DNA from: Acidobacteriota bacterium
GTDB taxonomy: Bacteria > Acidobacteriota > Vicinamibacteria > Marinacidobacterales > Marinacidobacteraceae
Length of the DNA stretch: 35,697 nt
Assembly (NCBI GenBank): GCA_028877265.1
Contig: JAPPGX010000025.1
Location: forward strand, 1 to 35,697
Reading direction: 5' to 3'
A program made the position numbers and the translations under genes. Of this stretch, positions 31,438 through 35,697 are shown piece after piece. Under the pieces are notes generated by a model that saw only the letters and a list, made by a program, of their open reading frames with translations, ran no database searches and was not told the DNA's origin. Positions within the stretch are counted from its first letter, which is position 1, and every line of letters begins with the position of its first letter.

Positions 31438-32961
31438 GTGGACGAGCACTCGGGCAATGCAGGACGACGTCCTGGTCGAACCGAGCAGTCGGGCTCCCCT
31501 TCACCCTCCGTCGCCCGCGAGGGGCGCGACGGCCTCCAGATGGCGCCCGACTTCATGCGGGAACTCGCCGGGCAGGCCGCGGAGATGCTGGTCCAGCGCA
31601 TCGAGGGACTGCATTCCCAGGACGCCTGGGACGGAGACTTTCGCGAGGCGCTGGAGGCGTCGCTCCTGGAGGAGCCTCCCGAGGACGGGCAACCCGCGGC
31701 AGACGTCCTCCGGCGAGCCGAGCGGGAGGTGCTCCGGTTCGCAACGCGCCTCGACCACCCGCGCTGTTTCGCCTTCGTTCCCTCCTCCCCGACCTGGCCC
31801 GGGATCCTCGCGGACTTTCTCGCCGCCGGATACAACATCAACGCCGTCAACTGGCTGGTCGCAAGTGGCCCCAGCCAGGTGGAACTCGTCGTCCTGGAAT
31901 GGTTTCGGCGGTGGCTCGGATACCCCGACGGCGCTGGCGGCATCTTCACCAGCGGCGGATCCTCCGCCACGCTGAACGCGCTGGTTGCAGCGCGGGAGGC
32001 CGCCGGGAATCCGGAACGTCCCGTCGTCTACCTGAGCGATCAGACCCACGGTGCGGTCGCCCGGGCGGCACGCGTCGTGGGAGTTGCCCCCGAGCACGTT
32101 CGCGCGCTCCCGAACCGCGGACTCCTGGGTCTGGATGCGGAGGCGCTCGGGGCGGCCATTCGGGAGGACCGCAGCGCGGGGTTGAATCCGATCGTGATCG
32201 CCGCGAACGCGGGATCCGCGAGCACCGGGGCCGTCGATCCGCTCGCCGAGTTGGCCGATACCGCCGCCGCCGAGAATCTCTGGCTCCACGTGGACGCCGC
32301 CTACGGGGGCTTCGCGATGCTGACGGAGGACGGAAAGCGCCTGCTGCGGGGCATCGAACGGGCGGACTCGGTGGCGCTGGACCCGCACAAGTGGTTCTTC
32401 CAGGGCTATGAAGCCGGCTGCCTCCTCGTGAAGGACAACCGCACCCTCGAGAACGCCTTTGCCGTCCGGCCGGACGTCCTGCAGGACACCGTCTGGGGCG
32501 CGAACCACCCGAACCTGGTGGACCGCAGTCTGCAGACGAGCCGAGCATTCCGCGCCCTGAAGGTCTGGGTGTCGGTCCAGACCTTCGGGATGGCCGCCTT
32601 CCGCGAGGCGGTTCAACAGGGGATCGACCTGGCGGCGCAGGCGGAGGACTTCGTGGGGACGAGTCCGGACCTCGAACTTGTCAGTCCCGCGCAACTCGGG
32701 ATCCTGTGTTTCCGGGCGCACCCTTCCGCAGAACTCGACGAACCGGCGCTCGAGCGGGTGAACCGGAAGGTGCTCGCGCGCGTCTTCTGGGAGGAGCCCG
32801 CGCTTGTGTCCTCGACCACCGTTCGGGGCGTCTTCACGCTGCGGCTGTGCATCCTGAACCACACGACGACCTGGGACGACGTCCGGGAAACCCTCGAGGC
32901 CATCGCGCGGTTCGGCCGGGAAGCCGCGGATGAGCTGGCGACCGGTACCGAGGGCAGCTAG
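31438..32961 (+). CDS. PLP-dependent group II amino-acid decarboxylase (aromatic-L-amino-acid decarboxylase type)
   Basis: 507 aa from the GTG with a strong ribosome site. Fold-type I PLP enzyme that decarboxylates an aromatic or related L-amino acid to its amine. N-terminal helices, then HPRCFAFVPSSPTWPGILAD, FTSGGSSATLNALVAARE, SDQTHGAV (His about 204, stacks on PLP), HVDAAYGGFAML (Asp about 286, binds the pyridine N) and LDPHKWFFQGYEAG (Schiff-base Lys about 318). The motif order and length fit DDC/AADC-like enzymes; glutamate decarboxylase is less likely. The first about 35 residues are disordered. It ends in CTAG shared with the convergent exporter stop. Substrate specificity is not readable. 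Confidence 0.9.
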   Translation: MDEHSGNAGRRPGRTEQSGSPSPSVAREGRDGLQMAPDFMRELAGQAAEMLVQRIEGLHSQDAWDGDFREALEASLLEEPPEDGQPAADVLRRAEREVLRFATRLDHPRCFAFVPSSPTWPGILADFLAAGYNINAVNWLVASGPSQVELVVLEWFRRWLGYPDGAGGIFTSGGSSATLNALVAAREAAGNPERPVVYLSDQTHGAVARAARVVGVAPEHVRALPNRGLLGLDAEALGAAIREDRSAGLNPIVIAANAGSASTGAVDPLAELADTAAAENLWLHVDAAYGGFAMLTEDGKRLLRGIERADSVALDPHKWFFQGYEAGCLLVKDNRTLENAFAVRPDVLQDTVWGANHPNLVDRSLQTSRAFRALKVWVSVQTFGMAAFREAVQQGIDLAAQAEDFVGTSPDLELVSPAQLGILCFRAHPSAELDEPALERVNRKVLARVFWEEPALVSSTTVRGVFTLRLCILNHTTTWDDVRETLEAIARFGREAADELATGTEGS

Positions 32962-34223
32962 CCAGGATCCGGTCCTGCGGCGCGGCCGCGACCGGCCCAG
33001 CGCATCGCCACGAAACCCCCGGCCCCGAACACCGCGAAGGCGGCGATCTGGGTGAACATGGTCCCGTCGAAGCTGAGACCCACGACCGTTCCGAGCGGTA
33101 CCGCGATGAAGACCGAGAGCGACGACACGACCGACGACCCTACTCCCGCGAGGTGGCCGAGCGGCTCCATGGCCAGCGCGTTGAGGTTCGCAAAAAGGAG
33201 TCCGAAGGCAAAGAAGACGGCAAGCAGGTAGACGCTGAACAACCACAGCGGCGGAAGTCCCCCGAAGGCGAACGTGAGCATCCACATGGGGATCGAGATC
33301 AGCACCGTGGAAACGGCCGCCCCCATCGAGAGCCGGCGCATCCCGTGCTTCATCACCAGGCGGCCGTTCGCGAGCGAGGCGCCTCCGACCGCAAGCACCA
33401 GTCCTCCGAAATAGACCGGGAAGAGCGCGCCGGTCGTGTAGGCCTCCTGGAAGATCTGCTGGGCGGAGCTCAGGTAGGCGATGAACGGCGCGAACACGGA
33501 GCCGCTGGCGAGCGTGAACCCGAGCGCCGAACGGATCCGGAGGACCTCGAGGACGGCTCTCCCGATGGCGCGGGGAGCGAGGGATCGCCGGCGCGCGGCG
33601 GGAAGCGTCTCGGGCTGGCGCAGCGCGAACCACAACAGGGCGACCACGGCGATGGCAAAGAACATCGTGAAGATCGCGCGCCAGCCCGCCACCCAGAGGA
33701 TCGCCTGACCGAGGGCCGGTGCGATCGTGGGGATGAAAATGAACACGGCCAGCACGAACGACATCAGGCGGGCCATCCGGCGTCCCTCGTACTGGTCGCG
33801 CACGAGGGCCAGGGTCACGACGCGCGGTCCCGCCGCTCCCGCGCCCTGCAGGACCCGGCCCGCGATCATGACCTCGAAGGTCGGGGCGAAGACGCTCATC
33901 AGACACCCGGCCATGAAGAGGACGAGACCGGCGTGGATCGCGGGCCGGCGGCCCACCCGATCCGAGAGCGGACCGAAGACGAGCTGACCGACGCCGAGTC
34001 CGACGAACAGTGCGGTGATGACGAACTGGACGTCGTTCCGGCGCGCCACGCCGAGGTCCTGACCGATCGCGGGCAGCGCGGGCAGCATCGTGTCGATCGC
34101 GAGCGCCACGAGCGACATGAGGAGCGCGGCGAGCGGGACGAACTCGCCGACCCGGAGGGCCGGCCCGACGGCGCCGCCGGATCTAGCGCCGCTCGGTGAC
34201 GGGGTCCCGGCGGAGCCGGTCAC
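32958..34223 (-). CDS. Bcr/CflA-type MFS drug/metabolite exporter
   Basis: 421 aa major-facilitator transporter with 12 hydrophobic segments. Inner-membrane proton-driven efflux. Motif A GPLSDRVGRRPAIHAG in the loop after helix 2, then RVLQGAGAAGPRVVTLALVR with DQYEGRRMARLMSFV, the characteristic Bcr/CflA stretch; TM1 has AALLMSLVALAIDTMLPALP. The GTG start at 34223 overlaps the DUF917 stop by 4 bases (GTGA), so the two are translationally coupled; the longer frame to 34787 is a shadow of that gene. Coupling suggests that the exporter handles a substrate or product of the DUF917 step (inference). Confidence 0.9.
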   Translation of the reverse strand: MTGSAGTPSPSGARSGGAVGPALRVGEFVPLAALLMSLVALAIDTMLPALPAIGQDLGVARRNDVQFVITALFVGLGVGQLVFGPLSDRVGRRPAIHAGLVLFMAGCLMSVFAPTFEVMIAGRVLQGAGAAGPRVVTLALVRDQYEGRRMARLMSFVLAVFIFIPTIAPALGQAILWVAGWRAIFTMFFAIAVVALLWFALRQPETLPAARRRSLAPRAIGRAVLEVLRIRSALGFTLASGSVFAPFIAYLSSAQQIFQEAYTTGALFPVYFGGLVLAVGGASLANGRLVMKHGMRRLSMGAAVSTVLISIPMWMLTFAFGGLPPLWLFSVYLLAVFFAFGLLFANLNALAMEPLGHLAGVGSSVVSSLSVFIAVPLGTVVGLSFDGTMFTQIAAFAVFGAGGFVAMRWAGRGRAAGPDPG

Positions 34224-35305
34224 GGGAACAGCGGCCGGAAGTCGAGATCGAAGCCGAAGGCGCGCGGCCCCACGAGTTCGAGCCCCGCCTCGGTCTGGAG
34301 CGCCTTGGGGGATTCGAGCGCGATAACCCGGACGCGCTGGCCGTAGGCAATGACTTCGGTGCCGAGCGCCTCGCCGGTCGCGGAGTCCACCACGGTCAGG
34401 ATGTCCGGCGTCATGCCGGCCGGCTCGCCGTCCCGGAAGGCAACCGCGAACTCGTTCTGGAAGTGGAGCTTCATCGTGGAACCGCGATCGGCTCCCAGCC
34501 CCGCGATGGTGGCCACCCCGCGGAGGAAGCCACGGGTGGTGCGCCGGGCCATGTCGGACACCTTCCCGGTGAAGAGCAGCAGGCCGCCCTCCGAGGCCAG
34601 AACGGCGTCCACGGGATCGTCGCCGCGTTCGCGGGCCCGGCGGACGGCGACGCCGATCCGGATGGCGCGGGTGACCGAACCCAGGATTGCGTGGTCCTTG
34701 ATCTCCCGGCCGGTCCGCGGGGCCTTCGCGGTGGCGGCGATGGAGCCGACCTCGGTCACCGCCACCCGGCCGAGCCGCTCCTGCCACTGCCAGCTCGCGG
34801 CGCGCTCCACAATCACCACGTTGTCGCGGATGTCGGCGAGGCAGAAGGGGTAGTTCCGGAGCCCGGCGATCGCGAAGGTGGTCATCTGGGCCTCGGGAAA
34901 CGCGCGGCCCATGCAGTCGGCGTCCACCACCGGAAGGCCGGTGCGGGCCGCGACCTGGAAGCTCTGGAGCGAGTTCGACCCGCCGATCTCGAGCGACATG
35001 ACCGCGGCGAAGGGCCGGCCGAGACGCTCCGCGAGCACCTGGACCGGGCGGGCGGCGACATCCGGATCGGGAAGCCGCTCCTCACCCACGAGCGGCGCCC
35101 CCATGGTCGAGACCACCGCGACCAGGTCGTCGTCGGCGAGGGACTCGGCCGGGATCACGACCGGCCGGAACCCGCGTGCGGCCTCCGCCCGCAGGTTCAG
35201 GAGCGAGTGGTAGGGGTTCCCGCCGCCCCCCGCCCCGAGGATCCAGGCGCCGGCGGCGAGGTCCTCGATCTCGGTGGGCGTAAGTTCGCGGGCGGCCGGG
35301 GTCAT
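34220..35305 (-). CDS. DUF917 protein (S-methyl-thiohydantoin desulfurase-like)
   Basis: 361 aa, near full family length. N-terminal ELTPTEIEDLAAGAWILGAG with a glycine cluster GAGGGGNPYHSLLNL, then VVSTMGAPLVGEERLPD, SLEIGGSNSLQSFQVAA, PVVDADCMGRAFPEAQMTTF, which are the DUF917 N-terminal signatures; the C-terminal half carries ITVVDS-like and EVIAYGQRVRVIALESP strands. The family is paired with HyuA-type proteins, and some members act on thiohydantoins in ergothioneine breakdown. Here HyuA lies about 3 kb away with a decarboxylase and an exporter between. Metal or catalytic residues have not been settled for this family, so function is by association. Confidence 0.85.
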   Translation of the reverse strand: MTPAARELTPTEIEDLAAGAWILGAGGGGNPYHSLLNLRAEAARGFRPVVIPAESLADDDLVAVVSTMGAPLVGEERLPDPDVAARPVQVLAERLGRPFAAVMSLEIGGSNSLQSFQVAARTGLPVVDADCMGRAFPEAQMTTFAIAGLRNYPFCLADIRDNVVIVERAASWQWQERLGRVAVTEVGSIAATAKAPRTGREIKDHAILGSVTRAIRIGVAVRRARERGDDPVDAVLASEGGLLLFTGKVSDMARRTTRGFLRGVATIAGLGADRGSTMKLHFQNEFAVAFRDGEPAGMTPDILTVVDSATGEALGTEVIAYGQRVRVIALESPKALQTEAGLELVGPRAFGFDLDFRPLFP

Positions 35306-35360
35306 GCGGCGGGCGATGCTAGCGGATCGGTTGGCGTCGAACCGCGCGCGGCCATCGGCC

Positions 35361-35455
35361 CTCCTCCGGATGACACCCCCGGCTTGGAACGCCGGCTTCA
35401 GCCGGCACCGCGCAACGCTCCTCCTCCGGATGGCACCCCCGGCTTGGAACGCCGG
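35361..35455 (+). repeat. Tandem copies of a 60-bp repeat carrying the palindrome family head
   Basis: The 35-nt segment starting CTCCTCCGGATGACACCCCC occurs at 35361-35395 and again at 35421-35455 with one substitution (A/G at position 13), a 60-bp period. Each copy runs into GGCTTGGAACGCCGG, the head of the intergenic palindrome family: the first completes it as GCCGGCTTCAGCCGGC (35391-35406); the second is broken by an insertion right after GCCGGTC. Confidence 0.75.
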
Positions 35456-35457
35456 TC

Positions 35458-35640
35458 AGCAGCCTGTGGACGAAGTGACGTGAGCGCCGAGGCCGGCGAG
35501 GCGCCCGGCTGACAAGGCGCGTGAGGGAGGAATACCGGGTGTATTCCGACCGATGCGCAACGATGAGGGTCGCGAAGCGGCCCGGTTCAGCCGGGATGCA
35601 TCGCCGGCCGAACGCCGCGTGACTTCGTTCACAGGCTGCT
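35458..35640. mobile_element. MITE-like element with 22-23 bp terminal inverted repeats
   Basis: Left end AGCAGCCTGTGGACGAAGTG (35458-35477, continuing ACG) and the right end read in reverse, AGCAGCCTGTGAACGAAGTC (continuing ACG), match at 21 of 23 positions. The interior is about 137 bp, non-coding, with hairpins GGAATAC/GTATTCC (35529-35547) and CCCGG/CCGGG (35581-35595). TCA flanks both sides (35456-35458 and 35640-35642), consistent with a 3-bp target duplication. No transposase. Removing the element restores the perfect palindrome GCCGGTCAAGACCGGC. Confidence 0.65.
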
Positions 35641-35697
35641 CAAGACCGGCACGCGCGGTGCTCCGCTCCGCAGTCTACCAGTTCCGTAGTGTCCCGT

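Larger units (their letters stand above)
35306..35697. other. Non-coding repeat-rich region at the right edge
   Basis: About 390 bp upstream of the DUF917 gene. It contains the tandem 60-bp repeats, the MITE-like element, and the right half of an interrupted palindrome (GACCGGCACGCGCGGTG, 35644-35660). Short open frames here have no recognisable content. A promoter for the DUF917-exporter pair should lie at its left end, but I see no convincing hexamers. Confidence 0.6.

Noticed and set aside
35361-35455. Possible CRISPR repeats
   Set aside because: Only two copies, the 25-nt spacing is itself part of the repeated palindrome family, and no cas genes are present.

Overview
The window is a GC-rich bacterial chromosome segment, coding almost throughout, with many GTG and TTG starts and many 4-base stop/start overlaps. 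The gene set (LolA carrier, lipoprotein secretin, TonB-type transducer, Mpl/LdcA murein recycling) indicates a diderm. The order rpsP-rimM-trmD-rplS, the PhoH-PgpH-YbeY-CorC-Era run, the abundance of TPR/PEGA proteins and the secreted M20/hydantoinase/DUF917 genes fit Gemmatimonadota or a related environmental or sponge-associated lineage. That placement is an inference from gene content, not a phylogeny.

Layout. (1) 1-4101, minus: the N-terminal 1,367 residues of a large type I polyketide synthase (ACP-KS-AT-ACP-KS...) that runs off the left edge. Its first ketosynthase has serine in place of the catalytic cysteine. An alpha/beta hydrolase lies upstream on the same strand. (2) 5692-8066, plus: lolA and a lipoprotein secretin, overlapping by 4 bp. 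(3) 8238-26480, minus: about 18 kb of 17 co-directional genes. In transcription order these are a gamma-carbonic-anhydrase-like protein, aspS, phoH, a PgpH-like HD phosphodiesterase, ybeY, a CorC/HlyC protein, era, then rpsP-rimM-trmD-rplS, a ThiE/TenI protein, three envelope or scaffold proteins (TPR + beta-propeller; PEGA + PDZ + TPR; FHA with a C-terminal membrane anchor), and ldcA-mpl. (4) 26693-29591, plus: a TonB-family protein with glycine-rich spacers, an EVE-domain protein and a secreted M20 amidohydrolase. (5) 29691-35305: a HyuA-type hydantoinase/oxoprolinase subunit, a divergent PLP-dependent decarboxylase, a Bcr/CflA-type exporter and a DUF917 protein. (6) 35306-35697: non-coding, packed with repeats.

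How the genes work together. Ribosome and tRNA maturation (rpsP, rimM, trmD, rplS, era, ybeY, aspS) is linked in one strand-run to nucleotide second-messenger turnover (PgpH) and to cell-wall peptide recycling (LdcA trims the D-Ala, Mpl re-ligates the tripeptide to UDP-MurNAc). The right-hand block looks like accessory nitrogen metabolism: hydantoin or lactam-type hydrolysis, amino-acid decarboxylation and export.

The least ordinary signals are: the Cys-to-Ser ketosynthase next to an N-terminal ACP; a family of GCCGGTC/GACCGGC hairpins placed 6-7 nt after three plus-strand stop codons; a 181-bp MITE-like element apparently inserted into the loop of one such hairpin; the PEGA/propeller/FHA trio; and the HyuA/DUF917 pair separated by a decarboxylase and an exporter. 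No tRNA, rRNA, CRISPR array or complete insertion sequence was seen.
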